A stretch of DNA of 64,000 nucleotides from Minwuia thermotolerans (GCF_002924445.1 NZ_PIGG01000064.1:1-64000), one strand, 5' to 3'. Positions 16,051-27,002 are shown, counted from the stretch's first letter. Made by a program: numbers and translations. The notes: generated from the letters alone by a model not told the origin.

Positions 16051-18146
16051 GCGGGCGGCCGGGCGGCCGCGTCCTGCATGTTCGCCTCGACGCTCGCGAT
16101 CATCCGCTTGGCCACCGTATCCTCAGGGAACGACGCCAGCACTTCCCTGTAGTGACGCAACGCCGCTTCCTTGTCGCCGGCGACCAGCGCGCTGTAGGCC
16201 CGCCGGGTCATTTCGGCCAGGGTCACGGCGCGCTCGTCGGGCTCCAGTTCGGCGTCCGCGCCGCGCACGCCCAGCAGTTCGTAGATCGGAATGGTGGTAC
16301 GCCGGCCCTTGACCGCCACGTCCTCGATCGGCCGGACCAGCAGACGGTCCCCTGCTTCCTTGAAGACGCTGTGGCTGATGCAGACGCGGGTGCCGTAGAC
16401 CTTGTTGATGCCCTCCAGTCGCGCAGCGACGTTAACGCCGTCGCCCATGACGGTGTAGCTCATGCGCTCGGCGGAGCCGACATTGCCGACCAGCACCGCG
16501 TCGCTGTGGATGCCGATGCGGACGTTCAGCGGCCGATCGTCCTTGCCCGTCCAGCGTTCGTTCACGGCGACCATCTCGCGCTGGATGCGCATGGCGGCGA
16601 CGCAGGCGTGCCAGGCGTGATCCTCCAGCAGGTTGGGCGCGCCCCAGAAGGCCATGACCCCGTCGCCGATGAACTTGTCGATCGTGCCCGCTTCCCGGTT
16701 CACCGCCCGTGTCACCGTCTCCAGATAGGCGGAGACCCTGAGCATCAGCTCCCGCGAGGGCAGCTCCTCGGACAACGTGGAGAAGGATTCCAGGTCCGAG
16801 AAGAAGATCGTCAGGAAGCGGCTCTGGCCGCCCAGTTCCAGCTTCCGCTCCGAATCCACCAGCTGGCGCACCAGGCCCCATGGCACGAAGGCGGCGAAGG
16901 ACCGGACGGTCTTGTCCAGGGTCTCGACGGCGCGCGAAAGCACCGCCACCTCCCTGATCGAGGAATCGAGCGGAGGCGAATCGTTGCGGCCCGGTTCCTG
17001 GAGGGCGCTGACCTTCATCGCCAGCCGTTCGAGTGGCTTGGAAACCACGCCGGAAAAGACCCAGATGATCAGAATCTGCAGGACGAGGGCGCCCAGGCCC
17101 AGGGCCAGCAGGCGGATATTGTTCTTCTCCAGCGCCGCGGTGAATTCGTGGATCGGCGTGACGATGAAGAGCTGCCAGCGCTTGCCGAACTCGGGCTTCA
17201 GGGTGGACAGGGTGGCGACGTACTCCCGCCCCTCGTGACGGAAGGTGTAGAGCCTGTCGGAACCGTCCCGTGGACGGGCGCTGAAGGCGATCGCGGGCAG
17301 TTCCTCCTCCAGCGAGGTGACGTGACGGATTTCCAGCTGTCCGTCGCGGGTTGCGTAGGTGCGCGCGCCCTCCGAATTGGCAATGACCCGGCCGCCATGG
17401 TCCAGGATATAGCTGCGCGTGCCCGGGCTGATCCGGTTCTCGGCCAGGTAGTCCGAAAGGCCGTCCAGCGTGATGTCGACCGCGGCCACGCCCAGCAGGC
17501 GGTCGCCCTCGTGATAGGGCGCGGATACCGTGAAGCCGATCAGGTCGAAGATCGCGAACACCGTCGGGTCGGTGATGTGGAGCCCGCCTGCCTCCACGGT
17601 CTGCCGGTACCAGGGCCGGATACGGGGGTCGTAGCCAGTCGCGCGGGTGGCCTGGCCCAGCAGCTGGCCGGTGTCGTCCAGATAGGCGAAATTGTCCAGC
17701 CGCCGGCCGTCGACGTCCAGCGGCGGCATCCACCTCAGTGCGAAACGGGTCCCGGCGGGCGCGCGGTCGCCCTCCACGCCGCCGTCGGCGTCCAGCCGCC
17801 GGGCCTGACGGAAGGAGCCGTCCTCCTGTCCGACATACATGGCCACCATGCGGTCGCTGTGGCGCAGGATGGTCAGCAGATAGGGCAGGGAGCCGTTGTC
17901 ACCGTAGAAGCCGGGCGAAGCCTTGCCCACCTCGGCGGCGCTGCGCACCAGCGACTTGATGGGATCGAAGGTGTTCTGGATGTTCTGAAGCGCTTCGCCC
18001 CGGAAGCGTTCGACCAGTTCATGGGCGTTGGCGCGCGCGGTACGGTCATTGGCGATGTAGTTGATGGCGACGATCGCCACCACGACCGGCACCGTGAGGA
18101 CGGCGAACAGGATCAGGATGATCGGCCTCAGCCGCAGCTTCTTCAC
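16044..18146 (-). CDS. Membrane adenylate/guanylate cyclase with periplasmic Cache sensor
   Basis: The product (700 residues from a GTG at 18146, chosen for the GAGGGGAAGGG upstream) has a first membrane helix at about 8-29 and a periplasmic double-Cache domain at about 35-340, with RPWYRQTVEAGG near 177. A second helix lies at about 346-368, and a class III cyclase domain from about 445. The metal-binding aspartates appear in IFFSDLESFSTLSEE (about 447-461) and FIGDGVMAFWGAP (about 492-504); the SYTVMGDGVNVAARLEG block completes the active site. An in-frame ATG at 18212 would add 22 residues. It probably senses a small extracellular ligand and makes cAMP. Confidence 0.87.
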   Translation of the reverse strand: MKKLRLRPIILILFAVLTVPVVVAIVAINYIANDRTARANAHELVERFRGEALQNIQNTFDPIKSLVRSAAEVGKASPGFYGDNGSLPYLLTILRHSDRMVAMYVGQEDGSFRQARRLDADGGVEGDRAPAGTRFALRWMPPLDVDGRRLDNFAYLDDTGQLLGQATRATGYDPRIRPWYRQTVEAGGLHITDPTVFAIFDLIGFTVSAPYHEGDRLLGVAAVDITLDGLSDYLAENRISPGTRSYILDHGGRVIANSEGARTYATRDGQLEIRHVTSLEEELPAIAFSARPRDGSDRLYTFRHEGREYVATLSTLKPEFGKRWQLFIVTPIHEFTAALEKNNIRLLALGLGALVLQILIIWVFSGVVSKPLERLAMKVSALQEPGRNDSPPLDSSIREVAVLSRAVETLDKTVRSFAAFVPWGLVRQLVDSERKLELGGQSRFLTIFFSDLESFSTLSEELPSRELMLRVSAYLETVTRAVNREAGTIDKFIGDGVMAFWGAPNLLEDHAWHACVAAMRIQREMVAVNERWTGKDDRPLNVRIGIHSDAVLVGNVGSAERMSYTVMGDGVNVAARLEGINKVYGTRVCISHSVFKEAGDRLLVRPIEDVAVKGRRTTIPIYELLGVRGADAELEPDERAVTLAEMTRRAYSALVAGDKEAALRHYREVLASFPEDTVAKRMIASVEANMQDAAARPPAC

Positions 18147-18277
18147 GACGCGGCCCTTCCCCTCGACGCGGCCCCAATCACGCCCGACAATAGCGAAGTT
18201 CGAACGTGACACAACTCGGCCCCATGCTGGCCGGGTCGCATCAAGGCGAAGTTAACGGTGCGGGACAGATCCTGCGT

Positions 18278-19093
18278 TCAAAGGCGCGCGCCGGGCGCGT
18301 CCAGATTGTATTCCAGAAGCTCTCCGGTGACGAACTCGAAGGCGTCTTCGATGGAATCGGTGCGGTGCATCAGTTCGACGTCGCGGGCGTCGATGGTGCC
18401 GTGGCGGGCAAGCTCGTCGAAATCGACGATGCGGTCCCAGTAGTCGGTGCCGAACAGCACGATGGGCAGCCGTTTCCGCATCTTTCGGGTCTGCACCATG
18501 GTGAGAATCTCGAACAGTTCGTCGAGCGTGCCGAAGCCGCCGGGAAAGACGAGTACCGCCTTGGCCAGGTAGAGAAACCAGAACTTCCGCATGAAGAAGT
18601 AATGGAAGTGCACGTCCAGGCCCCGGGTGACATAGGGGTTGTCGAATTCTTCCAGCGGAATGGAGATGGTCAGGCCGACATTGACGCCCTTCGCTTCCGA
18701 GGCACCGCGATTGGCCGCCTCCATGATGCCGGGGCCGCCGCCGGTGCAGACGACGAAGCGCTGTGCGTCGCTTTCCAGGCCCTTCGACCAGCGGGTGAGG
18801 CGTGCGGCCAGTTCCCGCGCCGCCTCGTAGTAGCGCGACATCTCCAGATCCCGTCTCGCGCGGTCGAGGCCCTCGCCGGCCACTTCGGCCTCCCGCAGGG
18901 CCTGTTCCGCATCGGCCTTCGCCTTCAGCCGCGCCGAGCCGAGGAAGACGATTGTGTCGTTGACCTCGTGCCGCTCGAAGCGGCTCAGCGGCTCGACATA
19001 TTCCGAGAGAATGCGCAGCGGGCGCGCATCCCGCCCGCTCATGAACTCGGGATTGTTGTATGCCTTCAGCCTGTGTCCGGGATCCCTGGCCAT
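18278..19093 (-). CDS. LOG-family protein (cytokinin riboside phosphate phosphoribohydrolase type)
   Basis: The 271-residue protein has the two lysine-decarboxylase-like/LOG signatures, GGGPGIME at residues 118-125 and PGGFGTLDE at 184-192. Studied LOG enzymes cleave the ribose phosphate from cytokinin nucleotides or from AMP-like nucleotides. It is longer than the minimal 190-residue LOG because of an extra N-terminal helical segment (about 1-110), a form common in proteobacteria. It lies 25 bases downstream of the zinc-ribbon gene on the same strand. Confidence 0.82.
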   Translation of the reverse strand: MARDPGHRLKAYNNPEFMSGRDARPLRILSEYVEPLSRFERHEVNDTIVFLGSARLKAKADAEQALREAEVAGEGLDRARRDLEMSRYYEAARELAARLTRWSKGLESDAQRFVVCTGGGPGIMEAANRGASEAKGVNVGLTISIPLEEFDNPYVTRGLDVHFHYFFMRKFWFLYLAKAVLVFPGGFGTLDELFEILTMVQTRKMRKRLPIVLFGTDYWDRIVDFDELARHGTIDARDVELMHRTDSIEDAFEFVTGELLEYNLDAPGARL

Positions 19094-19118
19094 GTCCGTT
19101 CCCCTTCCTTTCGGCCGC

Positions 19119-19373
19119 TCAGAAGTCGAACAGCTCGCTGAGGAAGGATTCGCGCTTCTTCTTGCGATAGGGCATGCGCTCCTGCGGATAGCCGCTCTTG
19201 TCGGAGCGTTCGTGCCGGCCGGCTTCGGGCGGCATCTGCGCGGCGGCGCGTTCGATGATCTTGTCCAGTTCGCCACGGTCCAGCCAGACGCCGCGGCATT
19301 TGGGGCAGTAATCGATCTCGACCCCGCTGCGGTCGGTTATGACAAGGGTTTCGTTGTCGATGGGGCACTTCAT
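19119..19373 (-). CDS. Zinc-ribbon (TFIIB-type) small protein
   Basis: I start this 84-residue protein at the ATG at 19373, giving MKCPIDNETL at the N-terminus. A zinc ribbon is formed by the single Cys in that segment and by YCPKCRGVWLDRGELDKII, which is the signature of the zf-TFIIB small protein family. Here the first knuckle has only one cysteine (CPID rather than CPxC). The basic C-terminus (MPYRKKKRESFLSELFDF) is also typical. The function of the family is unknown. It is probably co-transcribed with the LOG gene. Confidence 0.75.
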   Translation of the reverse strand: MKCPIDNETLVITDRSGVEIDYCPKCRGVWLDRGELDKIIERAAAQMPPEAGRHERSDKSGYPQERMPYRKKKRESFLSELFDF

Positions 19374-19451
19374 GGCGCGCTCGGTGTCCTTAGAGAATCT
19401 GCCGGAACAGCGGATATGGGCGCGTCGGGTCGGCTCCACAACCGGCCCCGT

Positions 19452-20603
19452 CTACAGTGTCTCACCGGCGCCGATCACCGCCGTGACCTGGCTGGAGAGG
19501 AACCCGCCATTGCCGTGCGCCAGCGCCAGTTTCGCCCCCGGGACCTGACGCACGCCGGCGGCGCCCGTCACCTGGGCGACGGCCTCGACCACGGTGAACA
19601 GGCCGTACATGCCGGGATGGACGCAGGACAGCCCGCCGCCGTTCGTGTTGACCGGAATCTCGCCGCCCGGCGCGGTGCGGCCGCCCTCGAAGAAGCGGCC
19701 GCCTTCGCCCTTGGGACAGAAGCCCAGGTCCTCCATGAACAGGATCGGGTTGATGGTGAAGGCGTCGTAGAGTTCCACCACATCGATATCGGAGGGCTTC
19801 ACACCCGCCTGCGCCATGGCGCGGGGGCCGGAGTCGGCCGCCGCGGTGACGGTGAGGTCCGGCATCTGGGAGATGTTCTGGTGCGTGGTCGCCGCCGCCG
19901 CGCCCAGCACATAGGCCGGCTTCGCCGCATGGTCCTTGGCGCGGTCGGCGCGGGTAAGCACCACGGCCGCGCCGCCGTCGGTGACCAGGCAGCAGTCGCG
20001 AACGCCCAGCGGGGTCGAGACCCGGCGCGCCGACAGCACGTCGTCCACCGAGAGGTCGCCCTGCATGAAAGCATCCGGATTGAGATTGGCCCATTGCCGG
20101 GCCGAGACGGCGACTTCCGCCAGCTGCTCCGGCGTGGTGCCGTATTCATGCATGTGACGCGCGGCCGCCAGGGCGTAGGCCGAGACCGGCAGGCGCGGCT
20201 TGTACGGACCTTCCCAGGGATCCGGCGCGGCCGCCGAAACCAGCTTGCCCGCGGCGGACCGCTGATTGCTGCCATAGGCGATCAGCGCCACGTCGCAGAG
20301 CCCCGCATCGAGCGCGAGACAGGCCGACGCCAGGTGGGTCAGAAAGGCCGAGCCGCCGGTGCGGTTGTTTTCGGTGATCTTCGGGCGGAGGCCCAGATAC
20401 TCGGCGAAGCCGAGGCCCGAAAGCATGTTGTCGGGCAGACAGATATAGAGCGCGTCGACGTCGGCCGGCGTCATCCCTGCCTGTTCCAGCGCGCCGATGC
20501 TGGCGTTGACGGCGATGTCCATGCTGGAGAGGCCCGGGGCCTCGCCCATTCCGTATGTGGCGCTGCCGACGATGGCGGCCTTGCCGCGGGGAAATCCGTT
20601 CAT
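19452..20603 (-). CDS. Thiolase-like protein (SCP2/lipid-transfer type) without the nucleophile Cys
   Basis: The 383-residue protein has a thiolase fold throughout, ending with VNTNGGGLSCVHPGMYGLF and AHGNGGFLSSQ, which are C-terminal active-site blocks. Where classical thiolases read NCSTGS around the nucleophile, this one reads NRTGGSAF at about residues 80-87, so the acyl-carrying Cys is missing. Thiolase-like proteins of this kind, paired with a DUF35 protein, act as retro-aldolases in steroid side-chain breakdown (Ltp2/ChsH2). It follows the DUF35 gene by 16 bases. Confidence 0.75.
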   Translation of the reverse strand: MNGFPRGKAAIVGSATYGMGEAPGLSSMDIAVNASIGALEQAGMTPADVDALYICLPDNMLSGLGFAEYLGLRPKITENNRTGGSAFLTHLASACLALDAGLCDVALIAYGSNQRSAAGKLVSAAAPDPWEGPYKPRLPVSAYALAAARHMHEYGTTPEQLAEVAVSARQWANLNPDAFMQGDLSVDDVLSARRVSTPLGVRDCCLVTDGGAAVVLTRADRAKDHAAKPAYVLGAAAATTHQNISQMPDLTVTAAADSGPRAMAQAGVKPSDIDVVELYDAFTINPILFMEDLGFCPKGEGGRFFEGGRTAPGGEIPVNTNGGGLSCVHPGMYGLFTVVEAVAQVTGAAGVRQVPGAKLALAHGNGGFLSSQVTAVIGAGETL

Positions 20604-20619
20604 GATTGCTGGCCTCCGC

Positions 20620-21000
20620 TCACCAGTCGGGGTCGAAGACGACGATGGGCCGGTCATTCTCCCGGGTGATCCGGGCTTTCACCTTCATGCCGATCTCCAC
20701 CTTCCCGGCGGGTACGCCTTCGACCCGGCTCATCATGCGGGGGCCTTCGGCCAGATCGATCAGGGCGACGTTGTAGGATTCCTTCGGCGGCTTCTGCTGC
20801 ACGGCCGTCGTCGAATAGACGGTGCCGTGACCCGAGGCCTCCACCCATTCGAGATCGGTGGCGCCGGTGCCGGGCTCGGCCACGCGCGGATAGAACATGC
20901 AGCGTCCGCTGGCGCGGCTGCGCAGCAGCATGAAACGGCCCGCTTCCAGATGCGCGATATACTCCTGTTCGGGCTTGACGCCCGATCGGTCGGCGGTCAT
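20620..21000 (-). CDS. DUF35 OB-fold protein, partner of the thiolase-like protein
   Basis: The 126-residue protein has the DUF35 layout: an N-terminal helix, a rubredoxin-like zinc-ribbon region and an OB fold (EWVEASGHGTVYSTTAVQQ ... YNVALIDLAEGPRMMSRVEG). The zinc ribbon has decayed: SGRCMFYPRVAEPGTG keeps only one of the usual four cysteines. These proteins bind acyl-CoA and dock with thiolase-like partners, and the 16-base spacing to such a gene supports that here. The ATG at 21000 is preceded by GGGGAGGAATCG. Confidence 0.75.
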   Translation of the reverse strand: MTADRSGVKPEQEYIAHLEAGRFMLLRSRASGRCMFYPRVAEPGTGATDLEWVEASGHGTVYSTTAVQQKPPKESYNVALIDLAEGPRMMSRVEGVPAGKVEIGMKVKARITRENDRPIVVFDPDW

Positions 21001-21071
21001 CGATTCCTCCCCTTCGGATGACCCAGCGAGATTGGCCCGCATGCGAGCCGGGCGCAACTCGACTTCTTCCT

Positions 21072-23003
<1,932 letters not shown>

Positions 23004-23068
23004 TCCATCATGTCCACGTGTCTTCCCCGGCCGCGGCGGAACGATCCGCCATCGGTCGACGACCGGCA

Positions 23069-23082
23069 TTGACCTGCATCAA
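23069..23082. promoter_or_regulatory. FNR/FixK-type box upstream of ftsH
   Basis: TTGACCTGCATCAA fits the TTGA-N6-TCAA consensus of FNR, Anr and FixK proteins exactly and the stricter TTGAT-N4-ATCAA at 9 of 10 positions. It lies 66 bases before the ftsH start codon and just after the stop of the upstream USP-like gene, so ftsH probably has its own low-oxygen promoter. Confidence 0.65.
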
Positions 23083-23101
23083 CCCGGTCTGCACCTCTGT
23101 A

Positions 23102-23911
23102 TCAGACGACGCAGATATCGGCTGACCTCCGCGCCTCCAGCAGGCTGGCGGTATCGATCCCGCCGGACGCGCCGCCTTGGCGGTCCAGCACGATGGCCGC
23201 AGCGTCGAACGCCGCCAGGCGGGCCAGAAGCCCTTCTTCCTCGACGTTTTCGATCTCCACCGGGACGTCGGCGGCCTCGGCCTGGCGCCTGATCGCGTCC
23301 GCATTCGCGGCGTTGCCCGGGCGAAGCCAGACTTTCAGCGCGCTCTGTCGCAGGGAGGCGAGCAGGATCGCCCGGGCCAGCGCCGCCTCGCCCCCGCCAT
23401 GGAGCAGCAGCACCGGCCGCCGGCCGCGCCGCTGACGCGGGCTGATCATCAGAGGATGGCCGAAGGCGCCGGCCAGGCGGGCGATCGCGTCCAGTTCCGC
23501 CTCCCGCTCGCCGCGGCCCGCCGGCAGCACCAGGCTGAGCCAGTCGTCCGCGCCGAGGACCTGTTCGAGGACAATGTCGAGCCGTCCGCGCCGCCGCTCC
23601 TGACGGAGTACGACGCCGTGGCGCCGCGCCAGCTCGGCGACCACTGCTTCGGTGCGGGCGCTCCAGAAGCCCAGCATGCGCTCCATGCCGCCGGCGTCGA
23701 CGGCCTCGGTCTTCAGGTCGTGGCCCCGCACGAGCTGTGTCACTGACAGGCCCGCAGCCCACGCCCAGTCGGCGCGTTCGACCGTGACCAGCACCAGGGC
23801 GCGGCCCTCCCGCGCGGCCAGCAGGACGGACTGCTCGACGGCTTCCGGGTCGGCGTCGGCGCAGTCCAGCGCGAGGTAAAGACTGCCGCCCTTCGGCGCG
23901 TCATTCGCCAT
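23102..23911 (-). CDS. Universal-stress-protein-like protein
   Basis: The 269-residue soluble protein shows two alternating alpha/beta units of the kind seen in universal stress proteins: LYLALDCADADPEAVEQSVLLA followed after about 160 residues by RRPVLLLHGGGEAALARAILLA. There is no clear nucleotide-binding G-x2-G-x9-G motif, so the assignment rests on layout and context. Its start overlaps the lon-like stop by 11 bases, which means the two are translated together. I would accept a cation-antiporter-derived USP domain as an alternative. Confidence 0.5.
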   Translation of the reverse strand: MANDAPKGGSLYLALDCADADPEAVEQSVLLAAREGRALVLVTVERADWAWAAGLSVTQLVRGHDLKTEAVDAGGMERMLGFWSARTEAVVAELARRHGVVLRQERRRGRLDIVLEQVLGADDWLSLVLPAGRGEREAELDAIARLAGAFGHPLMISPRQRRGRRPVLLLHGGGEAALARAILLASLRQSALKVWLRPGNAANADAIRRQAEAADVPVEIENVEEEGLLARLAAFDAAAIVLDRQGGASGGIDTASLLEARRSADICVV

Positions 23912-26351
23912 CGCGCTCTCCTTCTGCTTCCTCGGCGGACCGCGCCAGCGCCTTGCGGATGTCGTTGAATTCCTTCAGGCGGTCCTGGACGGCCCTGTTG
24001 ACCGTGCCTTCCGGGTAGACGCCCTTGTCGTCGGCCTGTCCGGCCGCGGTCCCGGTCAGGAGCTCGATTCCCTGATCGACATGCTCGACCGCATGGATGT
24101 GAAAGCGGCCCTCGCGGACAGCGTCGACGACCCGCGGGTGCAGCATCAGGTGTTTGACGTTGCTGGCCGGGATCAGGACGCCCTGGTCGCCGGTCAGTCC
24201 GCGCGCGTTGCAGACGTCGAAGAAGCCCTCGACCTTCTCGTTCACGCCGCCGATGGCCTGGACGTTGCCGTACTGGTCGACCGAGCCGGTGACCGCCCAC
24301 GACTGGCGGATCGGAATGCCGGAGATCGCCGACAACAGGGCGTAGAGTTCGGTGGACGAGGCGCTGTCGCCATCGACGCCGCCATAGGATTGCTCGAAGA
24401 CGAGGCTGGCGTTGAGTGACAGCGGCTGGCGACCGCCGAAGCGGCCGCTCAGGAAACCCGTCAGGATGAGCACGCCCTTCGAGTGGGTCGGGCCGCCCAG
24501 CTTGACCTCACGCTCGATGTCGACCACGTCGCCGCGGCCCAGACGGACGCGGGCGGTGATGCGGCTGGGCTTGCCGAAGAAGAACTCGCCCATCTGATAG
24601 ACCGCCAGACCGTTGATCGCGCCCGTCGCCGCGCCTTCGGTCTCGATGCGGATCGTGCCGCGCTCGATCTGTTCCAGCATGCGTTCGCGGATGCGTTCCC
24701 CGCGCCGCCGCCGCGCGTCCAGCGCGCGCGTCACGGCGTCGGCGGTCACCGCCTCATCCTTGCGCCGGCCGGCCCAGTAGTCGGCTTCCCTTAGCAGGTC
24801 CGCGAGGGCTTCGTGGTGCAGGGTCAGGCGCTCCGAATCGCCGGCGTGGCGCACGGCTTCCTCCAGCACCAGCGCCATGCCGCCGCGGTCCAGCGGCTTC
24901 AGACCCTCTCGTCGCGCGATCGCGGCCAGCATGCGGACATAGGACGCCAAGGCGTCCTCGTTGCGTTCGATCCGGTCGTCGAACTCGGCCGCGACCTTGA
25001 ACAGGCGGGGGAATTCGGGATCCAGCGCCGACAGCATGGCGTAAAGGCGGGGGTCGCCGATCAGCACAACCTTCACATCCAGGGGGACCGGCTCGGGCTC
25101 GAGCGACGAGGTGGCAAGCATGCCCAGTTCGTCGGCCAGTGGTCGGATGCGGAGCTGGCGCGCCGTCAACGCCCGCTTCAGCCCGTCCCAGGCCATCGGG
25201 CGCGTCAGCACCTGACGGACGTCGAGGATCAGATAGCCGCCGTTGGCGCGGTGCAGCGCCCCGGGGCGGACCAGAAGGAAGTCGGTGTGCAGCGTGCCGA
25301 AACGGGCCTGGTGCTCGATGCGGCCCAGCAACTGGTCGAAGCCCGGCGAATCCTCGAACAGGACCGGTGGCGCGGCGCAGTCGCCATTGTCGACCAGCAG
25401 GTTCACGCGATAGCGCCGGGTGACGGGATGGCCGTCCTGTCCGGCGGGCAGCATCGCCTCGCCGCCGCCCTGGGGTTGCTGCAGGATGGCTTCGACATTC
25501 AGCGCGATATCCCGCTCGACCGCGTCGAGAAAGGACGAGACTTCCTCAACGTCGCCATAGGCCGCGCGCAGTTCGCCGATCATGGGGGCGACGGCGAAGC
25601 CCGCGGTCTCCCGGTTGAGTTCGCGGAGGCGCTCCTGCGTCTCCTTCATCCAGACCGGCACCTGCCGGAGGTCGCGCTGGAGCCGCTCCTGGAATTGCCT
25701 GATCGCATCCTGAACGCGCTCCTTCTCCTCTTCCGTCAGCCGTTCGAAGACCTCGGGTTTGATGACCTCGCCATTGCGCATGGGCGCGAACACGAAGCCC
25801 ATCGGGGTATGCATCAGCGCCAGCCCCGCCGCCCGCGCATCGCGGTCCAGCGCCTTGAGCACCTGTTCCTGGCGCTCCTTCAGCTCGTCCTCGACGGTCT
25901 GGCGGCGGTTGCGGTACTGCTCACCCTCGAAGGCCGAGCGCAGCACATTGCCCAGATCGCGGACGAAGGCGTCGACATCGGTCTTCAGCCGCCGGCCGTG
26001 GCCAGCGGTCAGCTGCACGGCGATGGGCGCGCGTTCGTCGTCGAAATTGTTGATGTAGCAGAGGTCCGGCGGCACCGGCCGGCCGGCGGCGTGACGCTCC
26101 AGCATGGCGGTGACGATGCCGTGCTTGCCGAAGCCCTCAGGCCCGTGGACGAACAGGTTGTAGTTCGGCCGGTCCATGTCGATGGCGAAGCCGATGGCCT
26201 CGATCGCGCGCGGCTGTCCGATGGGCTCACCCGGGTCCGCGAGGTCGGCTGACGTAACGAAGTCGAAGGTTCCCGGATCGCAGCGCCAGCGCAGCCGGTC
26301 GGCCGGAAGTTCTGTGCCGGATGGCGCGGCCGTGGCGCTGTTGTCAGTCAT
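23901..26351 (-). CDS. Lon-related ATP-dependent protease (LonB/YcbZ-like, AAA + S16 domains)
   Basis: The 816-residue protein has an N-terminal AAA-like region with P-loop GPEGFGKHG at 70-78, a long coiled-coil insertion (about 130-280), a second ATPase section (RANGGYLILDVRQVL is the sensor/Walker B area) and a C-terminal Lon protease domain. The catalytic dyad is Ser663 in VDGDSASSTELYA and Lys706 in GGVNEKVEGFF, 43 residues apart as in Lon. The P-loop has His where Ser or Thr is normal. It is divergent from the phasin-like gene across an FNR-type box. Confidence 0.87.
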   Translation of the reverse strand: MTDNSATAAPSGTELPADRLRWRCDPGTFDFVTSADLADPGEPIGQPRAIEAIGFAIDMDRPNYNLFVHGPEGFGKHGIVTAMLERHAAGRPVPPDLCYINNFDDERAPIAVQLTAGHGRRLKTDVDAFVRDLGNVLRSAFEGEQYRNRRQTVEDELKERQEQVLKALDRDARAAGLALMHTPMGFVFAPMRNGEVIKPEVFERLTEEEKERVQDAIRQFQERLQRDLRQVPVWMKETQERLRELNRETAGFAVAPMIGELRAAYGDVEEVSSFLDAVERDIALNVEAILQQPQGGGEAMLPAGQDGHPVTRRYRVNLLVDNGDCAAPPVLFEDSPGFDQLLGRIEHQARFGTLHTDFLLVRPGALHRANGGYLILDVRQVLTRPMAWDGLKRALTARQLRIRPLADELGMLATSSLEPEPVPLDVKVVLIGDPRLYAMLSALDPEFPRLFKVAAEFDDRIERNEDALASYVRMLAAIARREGLKPLDRGGMALVLEEAVRHAGDSERLTLHHEALADLLREADYWAGRRKDEAVTADAVTRALDARRRRGERIRERMLEQIERGTIRIETEGAATGAINGLAVYQMGEFFFGKPSRITARVRLGRGDVVDIEREVKLGGPTHSKGVLILTGFLSGRFGGRQPLSLNASLVFEQSYGGVDGDSASSTELYALLSAISGIPIRQSWAVTGSVDQYGNVQAIGGVNEKVEGFFDVCNARGLTGDQGVLIPASNVKHLMLHPRVVDAVREGRFHIHAVEHVDQGIELLTGTAAGQADDKGVYPEGTVNRAVQDRLKEFNDIRKALARSAEEAEGERDGE

Positions 26352-26415
26352 TGCGGCTTCCTCTCGTTCATCGGCGCGTCGGATGCAGACTAGCCTAACG
26401 GATCATGGCTGGGGA

Positions 26416-26429
26416 TTGATCCATCGCAA
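26416..26429. promoter_or_regulatory. Weak second FNR-like half site
   Basis: TTGATCCATCGCAA matches TTGAT-N4-ATCAA at 8 of 10 positions, with one perfect half. It lies 43 bases from the better box and 65 bases before the lon-like start, so it may assist or be chance. Confidence 0.25.
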
Positions 26430-26471
26430 TTGCACCGCCGACGTGCTTCGTACTGAAGACAGCTGCAAGGA

Positions 26472-26485
26472 TTGACCTGAATCAA
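26472..26485. promoter_or_regulatory. FNR/FixK-type box between the divergent lon-like and phasin-like genes
   Basis: TTGACCTGAATCAA fits TTGA-N6-TCAA exactly and shares ATTGACCTG with the ftsH site. It lies 121 bases before the leftward lon-like start and 107 bases before the rightward phasin-like start, so it can serve either or both divergent units. Confidence 0.68.
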
Positions 26486-26591
26486 TGCCGGTCCCCGGCG
26501 ACGCGGTTAACGTCTCGTCAACCTGTCGGCAAGGCGATTGCTGCGGCGCCCTCAGGATGGATGGAATGAATCCGGCATTGGGGCATCAGAG

Positions 26592-27002
26592 ATGAGCACA
26601 CATACGAACCACGCAGGAACCGTCGGTAGCGACAACGCCGCAACGGCATTCCCTTTCTCCCGTTTGGCCGAGGCCAACGGTTCCAGCGCCCTGGCCTTCT
26701 TCGGGATGACCCACGCGCTGATCGACGACTGGCGGGAAATGCAGCACGAGACCCAGAGATTCATGCAACACAGGTTCAAGGAGAACGTCGACCGGAGCCG
26801 GAAACTCGCCGGATGCAGGGGCGCGGCCGAGGCCTGGTCGGTGAATGCCGATTTCGTTCAGAAAATGGCTTCGGACTATGCCGAAGCGACCAGCCGGATG
26901 GCCGAACTTGCCTGCGAGATGGGCGCAGCCTGTTCGCGCTTCGGCTCTGACATTGTCCATGTTGCCGAGGATGCCGGGGAGACCGGCGCCGGCAACGGCT
27001 GA
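26592..27002 (+). CDS. Phasin-like small helical protein
   Basis: The 136-residue protein is almost wholly helical. The central part (about 35-115) has the phasin pattern: DDWREMQHETQRFMQHRFKE, a conserved cysteine in KLAGCRGAAEAWSVNADFVQ, then ASDYAEATSRMAELACEMG. Phasins coat polyhydroxyalkanoate granules, but stress-associated paralogues also act as chaperone-like proteins. I choose the ATG at 26592 because earlier in-frame codons lack a ribosome site and family length. It is first in a rightward run of stress genes. Confidence 0.65.
   Translation: MSTHTNHAGTVGSDNAATAFPFSRLAEANGSSALAFFGMTHALIDDWREMQHETQRFMQHRFKENVDRSRKLAGCRGAAEAWSVNADFVQKMASDYAEATSRMAELACEMGAACSRFGSDIVHVAEDAGETGAGNG

Noticed and set aside
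26416-26429. A fourth strong FNR box
   Set aside because: Only one half-site is good (8 of 10), so it is listed as weak and not counted among the three.
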